Assembly (NCBI GenBank): GCA_010015805.1
Contig: ML978128.1
Location: forward strand, 372,001 to 436,000
Direction: 5' to 3'
Length of the DNA: 64,000 nt
Source: Rhizodiscina lignyota
Taxonomy: Eukaryota; Ascomycota; Dothideomycetes; Aulographales; Rhizodiscinaceae
Part shown: positions 32,470 through 44,600 of the stretch, in pieces
How the letters are laid out: every line of letters begins with the position of its first letter
Numbering within the stretch: position 1 is the stretch's first letter
The notes under the pieces: generated by a model
What the model saw: the letters and a program-made list of their open reading frames with translations, nothing else
What the model was told of the DNA's origin: nothing
Databases searched by the model: none
Program-made: the position numbers and the translations under genes

Positions 32470-34888
32470 ATGTTCACCGCGGATCTCACGTGGGACACTG
32501 GCCCAACTGAAAAAGTGGGAGAGCGCAGAGAGCGCAAAGAGAGGCAAAGAGCAGAGTCCGTCAATAGCGGTGACCAAGCAAGACCAAGCTCTACAAGCTC
32601 TGGCAGACGCTGGTTGAAGTCTAAGAAACCATCTGAAGTTTCTGCCACCGCTATTCCATCGTCCACTTATGCGCCAATCTCACATCCAGAAACAACATCA
32701 ACATTGCCGCTATCCTCACCAGCGCCGGGGTATGTCGGTGAAGCAATTACTCCATCCCGCACTCGTAGTAGAAAGCAATCAAGGGCGTCAAGGAAAGCGG
32801 TACCACCCCCGGATCCACTGAACGCCAAAGATCCATTAGAACAGCCGGACTGGACATTATCTGCGACATTGAATTCAGGAAGACTACCCTCCGGCGCTCC
32901 TTTAGATCCCCCCAGAAGCCTTACACGACCAAGCAGCTCAAGACCGGGATACCACGGACAGATAAATCCCAGTATGTCTAGTTTCCATGCTACCAGACTA
33001 TGCTGATGCTTTCAGATTACACTTTCGATCAGAAAGCCTCTCATCAGCAATGGGTTGCACTTCTCAAGGCTCACGATCAGAGTACTCAAATTCCATATGG
33101 GCAAGGTCAAGAAGAACGTGTTCGACCGTCTTATGAGAGCCGAGATGACTCCGAAGAAGTATTGTTGCCCTCAGAGCAATCCATTTCAAGGACCACAGGG
33201 GTTAGTGGCTCTGTCACGTGGTTTCAGACGTTCTCATAGCTAACCTCAGTCAGGTTCGAGTCAGTGGAGAAGAGAATTGCACAGATGGTCCTTATGAGCT
33301 TCCCGCGTGGGATGTCCGAACCAGGACGAGTTTGGTTCCGATGAGTCCTCAGAATTCGCCTCTACCAGTCCGGAATCGACTTCCACTACATGGGCAAGGC
33401 CACAGAAGATTGCGCAGCGTAAGCTCGGCATACTTTGTCGAGACACGACCCATGTCCTCAGCGCCTGGGTTAGAACGTAAAGATGAACCAAATGCGGTAC
33501 CCTCGCCTGCGCAATTAACCTCACTCTCCATACCCATGGAGGCTCTGTCTCTTGATTGGAACGACTCGGACTTCCTGCCTCGCACGGCCGTTGACCAGGT
33601 ATCTAATCAATCTGATTGGAAACCACCAAATGACTGGGAAATCATGGAATCATCCAAAGGAGAGTCGGAAGAGAGCTGCAGGACTTCAAGCCTGACAAGC
33701 TCATATCCGGATGATTCATCAACGCATAACTCTAGCAGAACGGCGGAGCAGTCGCACTTCCAGCGTTTCGTTGGCCGCATGGAAAGCGCAGGACCCAAGG
33801 TCGTCCTTGACCGCTTGAAGGAGGACTGGAACGGCCCAGTAGATGATACTACACGTGACGAGCTGGAACTCGAAAAGCATCTATGGGCATTAACTGCACT
33901 GCAACTCAAGAATCTCGACAGGTTCGCTCAATCCGCACAAAATATCATAATGCTTCCTCAGCCAGACGCCGCCTCAAAGCGTCGACGACGTATTCTCGAG
34001 CTCGGCGGTAAACTTGGTAAGCCTTCTGGATCTCCATGATCTTGATGATGATGAACTGATCTTCTCCCAGCCGAGTTGTATCAGCTCTCCGCAATCTTCC
34101 CAACAGCAGCAATCCACCACCTCACGCTATCAACTCGCGTTCCGTCGCCAACATCAATTCCACTTCCCTCGCAAATCACCCACACCCACACCGTCGCGGC
34201 GACCACATGCAACGAGCCGTCAACTCTTCTCCCACTCCCCTACGCTTCTAGTACCCTCACCCATATCCGAAGCTCCGTGCTCCCCGCTCTTCTCCCGGTC
34301 GCCCAAGTTCCCGACCTCCTGTGGGAGTGCCACCGCGTGCTCATGCCCGGTGGGGTCTTGGAGCTGCGTATCGTGGAACCGTTGCCGGAGCGCGGCACGG
34401 CGGGACCCAAGATGCGAGCATGGCTCGACGGGCACTGCAATCTGGAGAGGCAATTCCGCAATTCGCGGCTCAGTACGTTAATCGAAGGATGGGTTGGTGG
34501 TGCAGGATTCAGGGTTCTCGGTACTAAGGGTGAGAGGGAAGGCAGGGAGCACGGATTGCAGAGATGTCTGAGGCTACCCGCTGCAGTCGCGAGCGAGGTG
34601 GAAGGGAGAGTTGTGTCGACGAGTGCGTCTAGCAGTAGGACTGCATCGGGATGGTTTGACGAGGGGGCTTTGATTGATGGGTATGCAGATCCAGATGTCG
34701 ATGCGCAGGTTGGCAGTTTGGTGTTGAGGGCACTTTGGAGGGATGTCTGGGGCGCGTTCGTCTACACAAGTTCGGAGAACAGGAGTGCGAGATGGTGGTG
34801 GCAAGACAATGAATTGCTCAGGGAGTGCGCGGAATGGGGCACAGTGTGGGAGTTGGGTACGTTAGTCGCAACCAAGGCAGCATCATAG
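32470..34888 (+). CDS. Methyltransferase-like protein with long disordered N-terminus, 755 aa
   Basis: Four exons: 32470-32971, 33016-33200, 33254-34016 and 34071-34888, all in frame. The start at 32470 gives MFTADLTWDTGPTEKVGERR; an in-frame ATG at 32398 would add 24 hydrophobic residues. Residues 1 to about 430 are Ser/Pro-rich and probably disordered, with short ordered islands (HQQWVALLKAHD, LSLDWNDSDFLP, DWEIMES). The C-terminal half has a class I methyltransferase shape: RRRRILELGG strand and loop, a helix (ELYQLSAIFP), the post-motif strand WECHRVLMPGGVLELRIVEP, then helices. The glycine-rich SAM loop is degraded: it reads ELGGKLAE, split by an intron, instead of E/D-x-GxGxG. It may be a pseudo-enzyme or an atypical methyltransferase. 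Substrate unknown. Confidence 0.75.
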
Positions 34889-35190
34889 ACAAGCATATAT
34901 GGATACCCGAATTACCTAAGTCACTTCAGTGCCTATATATCAAATGTTCCTGGCGAGCGAGCATACGTTTGATTATATATAGCAAATTCAACTCTTGCTC
35001 TTGAGCCTGAGCTGAAAGCGTTTATGGTATAACTGAGCACTGACTAAGCGGCCCTCCCCTCCCTGTCGCCCAGATAGGCAGTGGTGATCCCCACATTACT
35101 CGTAAGCTGAAATCAAGCTACGTCTATGAAGGCTAGGAACACAAAATTCCCATCATTTTCATGACTTGAAGAGTTCGAATTTCGCACAGA
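34889..35190. other. Intergenic
   Basis: 302 bp between two plus-strand genes, AT-rich with several TATATA runs near 34900-34980. It should hold the 3' UTR of the methyltransferase-like gene and the promoter of the GFA gene. Confidence 0.45.
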
Positions 35191-36360
35191 ATGACAACTG
35201 AAATCCGCACAAGATGTTACTGCGGCACTTCTCATTTCACCTTCACCATCCCCACCTCTCTTCTCCCGCTCCCCGCGAACCTTTGCCATTGCAACATCTC
35301 TCGGCGCATCTCGGGCACAATCTGTACTTCATACGTCGCAATTCCTCTTGACTGTCCACCAACACCATCTCAATGGCAGAAGACACTGACAGCATACCAT
35401 TCGTCCGATATTCTGACGCGATGGTTCTGCACGACTTGCAGCACACAAATGTTTCTGGAATACGCGAAAGACGGGCAGCTGTGGACTTCTACGGGAACGC
35501 TAGACGCGGAGACGTCTGATGGGATAATCAAGTTCACGGGCCACATGTGGATCGAAGATACGACCGACGGTGGAGCCAGCGACTTTATCCCGAGTGTCGA
35601 TGGGAGCGCATTGAAGAGATGGCTCGTCGCTCCGGAACAAAGCCCTGAAATCACTCTCGGATGGAAGGACTCCTCCCACCAACCTCGCACATCCGATGAA
35701 GACGCTCCGCTAAAGGTCCACTGCCACTGCAACACTGTGCAACTTCTGATAACCAGGCCCAACGAGCGATCATTGGACGCAAGCTCTCCGTTCCCAGACC
35801 TTACGCACCCTTCCAAGTCCGCCCACTCGCCAAATCCAAACAACGAAGCCTGGTGGATCTCCAAGGACAAGAAACGCTATCTCGCCGGCACCTGTGCATG
35901 TGAGTCTTGCCGGCTGCATACCGGATTTGACATCATGTCGTGGTCTTTCGTTCCAATGTCAAATGTCACCTTCACGGATGGGGCGGCCATTAAAGGTACG
36001 AACGATGGTCTGGACTCGGATCCACGCATTAACCAGATGATGGGGATGGTTAAGAGCCCGACGGAGGAAGGGACGAAGAGGCATTTCTGTCGGAAATGCG
36101 GTGCTACGGTGTTTTGGTGGGGTAGTGCGAGGCCTACGCTCCTCGACGTTGCGGTGGGACTGATAGATGCACCGACGGGGGTGAGATGTGAGGAGTGGTT
36201 AGAGTGGCATGGCGATAGGGTCAGCTTTGCTGAAGAGGCCTTCAATAAGGCACTCATCAAAGGCCTTGCAGAAGGCCTGAGGGAGTGGAAACATGGGAAA
36301 GTAGCTGAAGAGCGTAAGGGAACTGCTGCGGAAGCTGATTCACAAGTGCATCCAAGTTGA
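35191..36360 (+). CDS. Tandem GFA/CENP-V zinc-domain protein, 389 aa
   Basis: Single exon, 389 residues with two GFA (glutathione-dependent formaldehyde-activating, Mss4-like) folds. The first spans about 6-130: CYCG, then LCHCNISRRISG, then WFCTTCSTQMF. The second spans about 175-350: VHCHCNTVQLL, then GTCACESCRLHTG, then HFCRKCGATVFWW. In the usual CHCxxCR motif the third Cys is replaced by Ser in the first domain (CHCNISR) while the second domain keeps it (CACESCR), so the first zinc site may be weakened. Despite the name, most fungal members have no proven formaldehyde activity. It ends only 11 bp from the convergent TDT gene. There is no signal peptide, so it is probably cytosolic. Confidence 0.85.
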   Translation: MTTEIRTRCYCGTSHFTFTIPTSLLPLPANLCHCNISRRISGTICTSYVAIPLDCPPTPSQWQKTLTAYHSSDILTRWFCTTCSTQMFLEYAKDGQLWTSTGTLDAETSDGIIKFTGHMWIEDTTDGGASDFIPSVDGSALKRWLVAPEQSPEITLGWKDSSHQPRTSDEDAPLKVHCHCNTVQLLITRPNERSLDASSPFPDLTHPSKSAHSPNPNNEAWWISKDKKRYLAGTCACESCRLHTGFDIMSWSFVPMSNVTFTDGAAIKGTNDGLDSDPRINQMMGMVKSPTEEGTKRHFCRKCGATVFWWGSARPTLLDVAVGLIDAPTGVRCEEWLEWHGDRVSFAEEAFNKALIKGLAEGLREWKHGKVAEERKGTAAEADSQVHPS

Positions 36361-36371
36361 AATTATGAACG

Positions 36372-38069
36372 CTATACCATGTCGCGAGGTACAGCCCGCC
36401 GCTCATGTCGCGACCTTGAACGCACTCCTCCTCGTCTCAGTGACAGGTGTCTTCTCTCACTTCTTCCTCTTTCCCACGTGGCCTGCCTCTCTATTGCATT
36501 CCAACCTCCCTCGTCTCTATCCTCTTGTTTCTCAGGCCACAAAATCTGCTTGAGAATCACAGCTCTGATCATCACGAAAACCACGAAAAACCAGAATATG
36601 ATCAGCCCAATCGTCATGACACAGCCCAATATTTCGATCGGACGGCTGTTGTCGAGGGCTTTGGCGACTGCGAACGTGGCGGTTGTCAACGCTGTGTTTG
36701 GGAAAATGAAAGAGAACCAGGTCATCGCGAACTCCATCCTTCCGTGCGTTGCTGCGCTGAAATGTGCCCCTACAGACACAATGAAGAACCAGAGCGCCAG
36801 GCCCCATAGCCACAACCCCATCCAATTCGCCATTATCTCGCTGACTTGTCCTGCGAGTTTGCCATTGCCCATGAAATCGTCAGGGACCACTGACGGAAGG
36901 ACGTGGCCCATGGAAATGATACCGGCGATGGTGAAGCCACTCGGACCAACACTGATGAACATACCGGGTCGCGTGGACTCCGCGGGAAGCTTCTGGGTCA
37001 TGAGCCGGTAGATGAAGGCTGCATAAACCATGAGAGATACTAAGAATCCGATGCCCTGAAGGATAAAACCCCCGATGATGATATCTAAGGCACGATCCGC
37101 AGAGACTTTCGCAGACAGATTGCCCGCATGTGGACCTATTATTAGGAGCGGGTAGGCCGGGAAGATCCAGACAGGTGTCATTTGGGCAATGGTGTATGTT
37201 GTCGTAGACCATCTGCGAATATCTGTTAGAACATTCTGAAAGCACAAAGTCCTGGGGAAAGGAAGGGACTTACATCATAAGATAGATGCCACAAGAAAAT
37301 ATGACTGCTAATGCACAATCAATCCAATACATGATAATCATAGTCTTCGTAAGCCACTCTCCTGCTCCATTTCCAACGCCATACTGGCTAATGTTTATAA
37401 GGATGGTGCCAAAGCTGATCACAAGTGCCGGTGTGAAAAGCGACTCGGTCGGATGCGTTAAACTTGCCCGGAAAGTATGCGGATAGTAGTAAAAGCGGAA
37501 GCTTATCATAGTGCAATTGAATATGAAGAGGACGATGTTGAGCAAGAAGAATATACAGCCAATCGCGTAGAGGCCATGGAAGCGATAAGGGTCAGGCACT
37601 GTAAGGAGGATAGTCAGACATAGCTCTAGACGATGATTTGAGCATCGATATCATTCTTCGCACACATACCTTTGTACAAAACATTGGCAATGCCTCCAGT
37701 TGCCATTGTCATCGTGAACCATGTCCATGTGAAATGCTTCACCCTCTCCCTAAATTTCAAATGCTGTCCGCTCGGGACACGCAGTGTGTCCCCCTCCTTC
37801 TTTGATGCATGCTTCTTCTCAAGTTCGAGTTGCAGTACCTGACCCCCCGAATGCAACCTGATCGGTTTCCGGCGCGGAGGCCGTTGAGAGGTTGGTGTTA
37901 ACGGCAGCCCAGAAGACGTCGATGTCGGATCAGACGCCTCGCGCTCGACGGGGCCCCCGGTATTCTGAGCGGTGATTCGTTCGTCGGTATTTCCGAAGTC
38001 TTTCTTTGTCGTTGCTCGCATCAACTGATCATCAACCGAAGTACTGCTCATATCGTGGCGGCCGGCCAT
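36372..38069 (-). CDS. TDT-family C4-dicarboxylate/malate-type transporter (SLAC1 fold), 521 aa
   Basis: Three exons: 38069-37670, 37598-37274 and 37212-36372, total 521 residues. After a hydrophilic N-terminus of about 110 residues comes the family hallmark [20 protein letters not shown] (helix 1). Ten membrane segments follow, including [44 protein letters not shown] and the [20 protein letters not shown] region. The sequence fits fungal Mae1-type malate permeases better than sulfite pumps of the SSU1 type, but the two share this fold. The C-tail is strongly basic ([20 protein letters not shown]). It would sit in the plasma membrane. It lies tail to tail with the GFA gene, 11 bp apart, so their 3' UTRs must overlap. 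Confidence 0.87.
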
Positions 38070-38637
38070 CTTCGTAGGTGCCCCTTGGACGTGGGCATGT
38101 CGGAAGAGCGACAGAGTGTGAGGTGTGGGAAGGCGAGGACGTAGCTCCCATGGCTATCAGTGTGAGCAGGGAGCGAGGCTATAAATCACGAATGAAGGCG
38201 GGTAAGATGCCGCCAATAGCGGCGGTGAGTATCGTGGCCGCCGATCGAATTGGCGATGCTGAGCGAAGCGTCGGAAGCTCCCGAGCATTCCCCGGATGCA
38301 TGGAAGTTCACGATACTTGGCGGTTACTGATCTGTAAAGCTGTAACCATATTCCTAATCTTGCTGATTAAATTCAATTGAACCCAGCTCCAGCCCCTTTG
38401 TGGAGCTTCTTAGATAGAAGTACCTGTCAAAGCTTCCAATTTTTGAAAATCAAATGCTAGGAAAACAGCGCCGTGCAAATGCCGCTGGATCCGAATCCCA
38501 GCCCAATTCCCGTCAAATCGCCCTTGCAAATGCGATCCATTAAACCACCGCAGAAGCGCCGAGACAAACCGAGCCCTTTCCAGGATATCTAAACTACCAA
38601 AAAGAACCCTTAAGCTGCAGAAGAAAATGCGGCACGA
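38070..38637. other. Intergenic, TOR 3' region and TDT promoter
   Basis: 568 bp between two minus-strand genes. No RNA gene or repeat was found. A frame at 38078-38380 (+) has no recognisable domain. Confidence 0.45.
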
Positions 38638-41600
38638 TTACCAGAAACTGCACCAGCCTATGTAGTGCTGACACAGATTCTCCAAGTTTGTCGCCTCGCG
38701 GATCAGCCTGTCGACCTGCTCGTCAACGTTCAACTCCTGCTGGCCTCTAAAGTCATTGCCAGTTAACTTCTCCTTCACGCGGCCTAGGACCTGGATCGCC
38801 CTGGCATTCTGCACTTCCTTGGCCTCGACATCGTTCATCTGCACCTGTTGCTGGAATGCGCTAGAACGATTGCGGGGCCTAAATGAAGATTCTCCAGGAC
38901 GCTCGCGAGACATAGTAGCAGCAGTAGGGTCTGTACCGATGATGCTGGCGCGACGTTCGGATGTGAACGACGTTTCATGCGGAGACTCGCGGTTGTTGAG
39001 ACGCCAAGTGAGGAGAGGATCGTGGATGAACTGTTTCAAGTGTTAGCATTCGCTCGTTAGCACCAGTGAAATTGAAGAACTTACAGCTTCAAGCACCGCC
39101 ATGACGCTCTCCTTATTCTGCCTCAGCACTCTCATGACGTGTTCGCACGTGGTACGGTAGCTTCCCTCAATATTACTGACTTCCATAGCGTAGGTCAACA
39201 TCCTCGTCAGACGGAACGGTACTCTCTCAGGATACTTCTCGCGATGCATCGCAACCTCGAAACAGTCACCAAAATCAACATGCACAATATTGCCCGTGAC
39301 CTTGTCGAGCATAATGTTCGACGGATGTCGATCGCCAAGTCCGAGGATGTAGCCGACCATGGACATAACTGCCAAACTACGGGTATAGTTGGTCCTCCGT
39401 CCCAACCATGCCTCGGAGCTCTTGCTCTTCAACCAAAGGACACGGTACAAGTCTTGGCCAGTAGTATTGTCGAGCGCATATCCAAACACCTCTACCTTCT
39501 GCATCAGGGTGAGAGAATCATAGTCTGGAGCCATCTGCAGCATAATCCTGTGCTCGATGTTGAGAAGGATCTTCCGGCCCTCCCTGTATTCTCGGATCAA
39601 CATGTGGAGAGTGTCAGAATTCGGCACCCATCCAAGCAATCCAGACTGCGTGGACAAAGGAATTGCAGAGTACCGCTGGATCTTGAGATGCCGCTTGCGG
39701 CACTCGTTGTCGTTGTCAAGCAGCGTATTGCATAGTCCGAAGAGTTGCATGACACGCTCATCCTGCCGAATGTCCTCATGACCCTTCAGCAAGTACATGT
39801 AATCGACTCCATCAGAGCCTTTGAGAATAAGTTGACGGGGCCGCTGCTTGGACGTGACAACAGTGGATACCGGATTGAAGGAGGCGATGCGAACAACCGG
39901 CTTGCCACTACGGTATGTTCCAGGCACTGCGAGGTCAAGATCTTGAACGGCCTTAAGCTTCGGCGACACATATTGCAGCTCAAGCGTCGTGAGCGAGGGC
40001 AACTGCCGCGCGATTTTGCGGAAGACTTGATAGTAAAGGTCCCAGGCCTGGTTGAGATCGCCGCGGTCACCCGATTGCTTGAAAGTTGTGCACCAATCAT
40101 AGGCTTCCTGCAGCTCGCGACCAAACGATTGAATGAAAGATATTTCTCGCAATGTCTCCGGTCCTTTCTCGAGCATGTTGTGCAACGGCGAAAGCACTGC
40201 AAACATGCCGTCGATGTTGTGGTCACCGAAGTACAGGCGTGAAGCCTCTTCCAGACCCTCGTGCCACTGCTCATGCCAAAGAACAGCGATACGGATAAGT
40301 TCACGGCTAACGAGCTCGGCCTGTTCTACCAAGATCGGAGAATGCTGTCTCATGGCTTCCATCAGTTGCATCGCCGACCTTGATCGCTTGGACATATCCG
40401 AATTGACAGCCACCGTAAGCGGGAAGACAAGTGCTTGAGGATGTGCGCGGCCAAGATCCATAAGCAGCTTATGGATTGATTGGCGGACTTTTGGGTTCGG
40501 CTGGTTGATACGCGCAAGGAGTTGAGGAATCACTTCCAGCCATGTATCAACACTGACTGTTCCGACGCCCTCGGTGACAGCTTGGTTGACCTCTGGATGT
40601 CCTCCATGAGCGAACCAGAGTGTCAGAAGACGCAGAGCATCTTGGAGCGAACTGGTGGATGAGAGCGCGATCGAATGAAAGAATCCATGAATGGCTGGTA
40701 CGACATGATCATGTATGATGTTTGGGGGTACATCTGCCGTCTCTTTCTCTCTAGCAGACGTTAAGGACGTAACGACCTCAAAATTCGCGAGCGCCCAGGC
40801 ATGCCAGGCCTTATACCACGTTGGATTGTATCGAGTTGCCGCATGGTAGGACGATAGAATGTCGTGGACGTGCTCGTGCTTCCAGTCGCCATTATACATC
40901 ATTGCCTGCCACTCGCCCTGCTTCAGGAAACATTTTGCAAGAAGCTTGTAGTCTTCTGTGAAGTCCTTCGGTGCTGGTTGACTTGCAGAGCCACCAAGCC
41001 CTCCATTCATCGTGCCGTTGATTCCGTTTAAGGCATGAACGTTGGGACTTGTCGCTGAACTCATAGCAACTTCCCTTGCTTTTCCCTGGACTTCGTCTGC
41101 GATTTTGCCGCTGAAATTCTTCAACGTCTCCAGTGCGATTTCCCTCTCACCGGTCGACCACATGAACTTGAACGCAGCGTAGGCGACCGGGTAAGGAATG
41201 TTGCTCTCCGAATTCCTGACATAGTCCTGGATTCTCTCATTTGTGTTCAAAAGACCGTGCAAGCTCTTCTCTGCAAGTCCCATCCTTGAGTTCTTCCGGC
41301 ACAAGTTCGTGAATTTGATCCACATTTGCATGTTGTCCTTGGGGCTGATGACCAGGGCTCTGACTTTCAGCATCCGCTGCCAGACCTCCGGGTTTGGTTG
41401 GCAGCCTCTCAGTCTCTTCATCCAGGTCTCAATCATAGTTGCTAGCTTTTCGGGGTTGTTGAGATTGCGCTTGTACTCGATGATCTCTTCCAACTCGGCG
41501 AGCATCTGCACCCTCAGCATTTGCAAATAAGCTCTGTCGTAACTCTCTCCCAGTAAGGCGCTTAGTTCCGTTTCAATCAAGCCTCGCGCTTTATCGATAT

Positions 41601-44600
41601 GCTTGTTCGCATCCTCGAATTGATTCCGATGAATTGCTAGGATGGCTGCAAAGAAACTCTTGTCCGGACTGCTGCTCTTCATGATTGACAGATAATTGTC
41701 CATAAGCTCCCATTGGCCCAGGCCCCACGCGGCGCTGGCGGCAAGCTGAGCGATTGTCTTGCGGACTTCGTTGCTTGCATGATTCCATTTCTCCTGAGCC
41801 AAGTTTGACAAGGTCTCCCATTCTCCCAGGGCATGAAGACAACGCATCTTGCCCATGGTGGTCTCAAATGTCTCACCCTCCTCTTTCTCGCGTTTCTGAT
41901 ATGATGTCAGTGCTTCTTCCCATCGGAAGAGCTTCTCGAACCATGATTCTTTCAACTCGACATCGTGATAGTTTTGTGCTTTGCGGAGAATGCCAAATGC
42001 TGCGTCGTATTGCTGGAGCTGGTTGTTGATGGATATCAGAGCTTCGACGGCGCTTGGATTTTGCTCCGCGTTGAACTCAAGCTCCTTGTAGTGTAAGGCT
42101 TTCGCAAAGGCGTGGCATTTAGCGGCGTAAAGACCTAGGGCGCGGACATCGATCGGCAATGCTTTATCGTCGTGCTCCATAAACTCAGCTAAATTCAGAA
42201 GGATATGCAAGATCTCCGGCGGCGTATTGTCAGCAGTAAGCGCCGTCTCAATAGCTCGCACAAGCTCCTCCTGATACTGATCATAGAGTTCAGTCCAGCA
42301 AGAGATAAAGGCGGAATTGAACAGGCTTCTTGCAACGGGTCCATAAACAGCAGCAAGAGGCGTGCAGGCTCTCAAAGCTTGTTGAGGTGATTCACGCAAA
42401 AGCTCGACGCTGAATCTACGCATCCATTCCATCCAGTCTTCACGCGTCGATTTAGACTCGGCATCCCAGGCACTCTTCAGATGTTGCTGGTTGACTGCGA
42501 ACTTCTTGGTCTGAATTTCGGTGAGATGCGTGTCTTCGTCATCGTCGCCATACCTCTCGTCTGGGCTTAGGTCTTGAGGTAGAGGCTCGCCTTTTTCCAA
42601 TTTGCTGACGATTCTGGTGTAGTTGTCGTGTGTGATTTTGTTCGCAGCAAGGACCTTGTTCACCGTCGGAATGAAATGTATATAGTCCGGGCCAAGTTGA
42701 TATATAAGAGCGCAGAGAGTGTCGAGAGCAGTTGCTCGGAGGTTGGGATCGCCGCCTTGCAGGATTCTGATGAGTGGGTGTATCATTCTTGCAGCGAACT
42801 CAGATATATTGACTTGTCTTGACAGCCTTCCAAGTGTCTCAATCGCCTGTCTTTTTATAGGCAATGGCTGTCCAGGTTTGTCGAACATCCGGACGATTGT
42901 TGGAATTATCAAATGCATGTACTCCTCAGCGCTGGAGCCAAAGACCAGAAATGCATGTAGGACTCTTATGGATGGGACCCTGTTGGGTGTTGTGTCTGAG
43001 TCGAGAACCCCAAGCATCAAGGGGAGGATGCTAGCCAAGTGGACTTTGAACTCTCCTTCGAGAGATCTCGAAATGGATTCAATAAGTGAGAGGATTGTTG
43101 CCTGCCTCGTCTCATCTCGGTAATTCCAGAACTCGCCAACCGTGGCCAAGATATCCGGTAGAAAAGGTCTGATGTGCTGCCTCACGATCCTCACAAGCAT
43201 GCTTAGCTGGTTGAAATAACCGTGCACATTTCCAGGCGCGGCCGCATGAATAACAGAGAGAAAGCCAGGAACAACTTGGTTGAGGAATGGCACACACTTC
43301 AAGCCCATTGTGGCGTAGATGTTCATGACTGCCTCAATGACTGCTTGATGGTATTGCGAGAGGGAAGTGTCTTTCAAAAGACCCATGAGAGTGTTGATGA
43401 CCACGGTAGGATAATATTCCTCATTCGAGGGAGTGATTCCTTGCATGATCAGCGATACGTCGGTGACCGCCTGAGCTTCGGCGACAAGGTTGCTCTCGGG
43501 TGACTGTTCAGAGATCTTTTGCTGCTCATCAGGGTCTAAAGCACCAAGAATACCCATCAACTTCACTGTTTCACGACGTAGTTCGTTCGCATCCTCTCCC
43601 TTGACAATGTTCTTGAGAATGAGTAGTAGCTCCGGATACTCTTTGTACGGCTCAATAACATAGCCGGCACTTTCGGCTAGCTTGCTCAGCGCATGTAGAG
43701 CTGCGATTCTCTTTGTGTTAGAGCTGAGGTCCTGCAAATTCTCGATAATGATGCTCATAAGCTTCGGTATGTACTGCTTCATGTCTTCGCCTCCAACAAT
43801 CGAAAGATTGCCGATAGCTTCTAGCGTTGCTGACGAGACTTCAGGGTTGTTGTCCCTTGCCTTGGGCAAGAGCACCTCAATCATTGGGGTGACATAGGGC
43901 TTGATAAGTTTCGAGGAAGCATTGACCAAATGACTGATGAGCTTCGCACTTTGCTCCTTGTTCCTCGGACTGTCAGAGTATTCGACTTCTGTGAGCAGCT
44001 GGATGAGAACCTTTCGAAGCGATGGGAAGACGTAGGCTGGATTGACGTTCGTCAAGCGGCCAATGATGGTCATAGCCGCTTCGCGAATAGGGAAAATTTC
44101 GTCATTGAGAGCCAGGAATAGCGTCCTGACATTCTCAGCTTTTCCAAGGTGCCTGTCAAAGCGTGCGTCAAGAGACATGAGCACAGTCCGGCGGATTTCA
44201 GGCTCATTGTCGGCAACTCCAACCGTAAGGAGCCTCTCGATGACATCGCCCACAACTTGAATTGCATGCTGACTGGTTTGAAACACGATCGGGTCTCGGA
44301 CAAAGAGCTGACAGCAAGTTAGAGCTGCGGCTTTTCGAATCTCCGGATTGTCGGCGTCGACATATTTTATGGCGACATCCCGCACAAACTCATTCAGCAC
44401 ATGACCCGAGAAGTCAAAACTGCCGAGTGTGTGAAGGGCTAGAGCAATTTCGGCTTCCTTCTGCACAACCACTTGAGGGTCTTTGTGATCTCGCGTCCAG
44501 ATCAGAGGTCGAGCTGCGGCGTGGTAAGGGCTGCCTAGAGCTAGGAATGGGCGGCCACAGAGAACTTGGCTGAGGAGGTCGAGAAGTTTGTCTTGGATCG

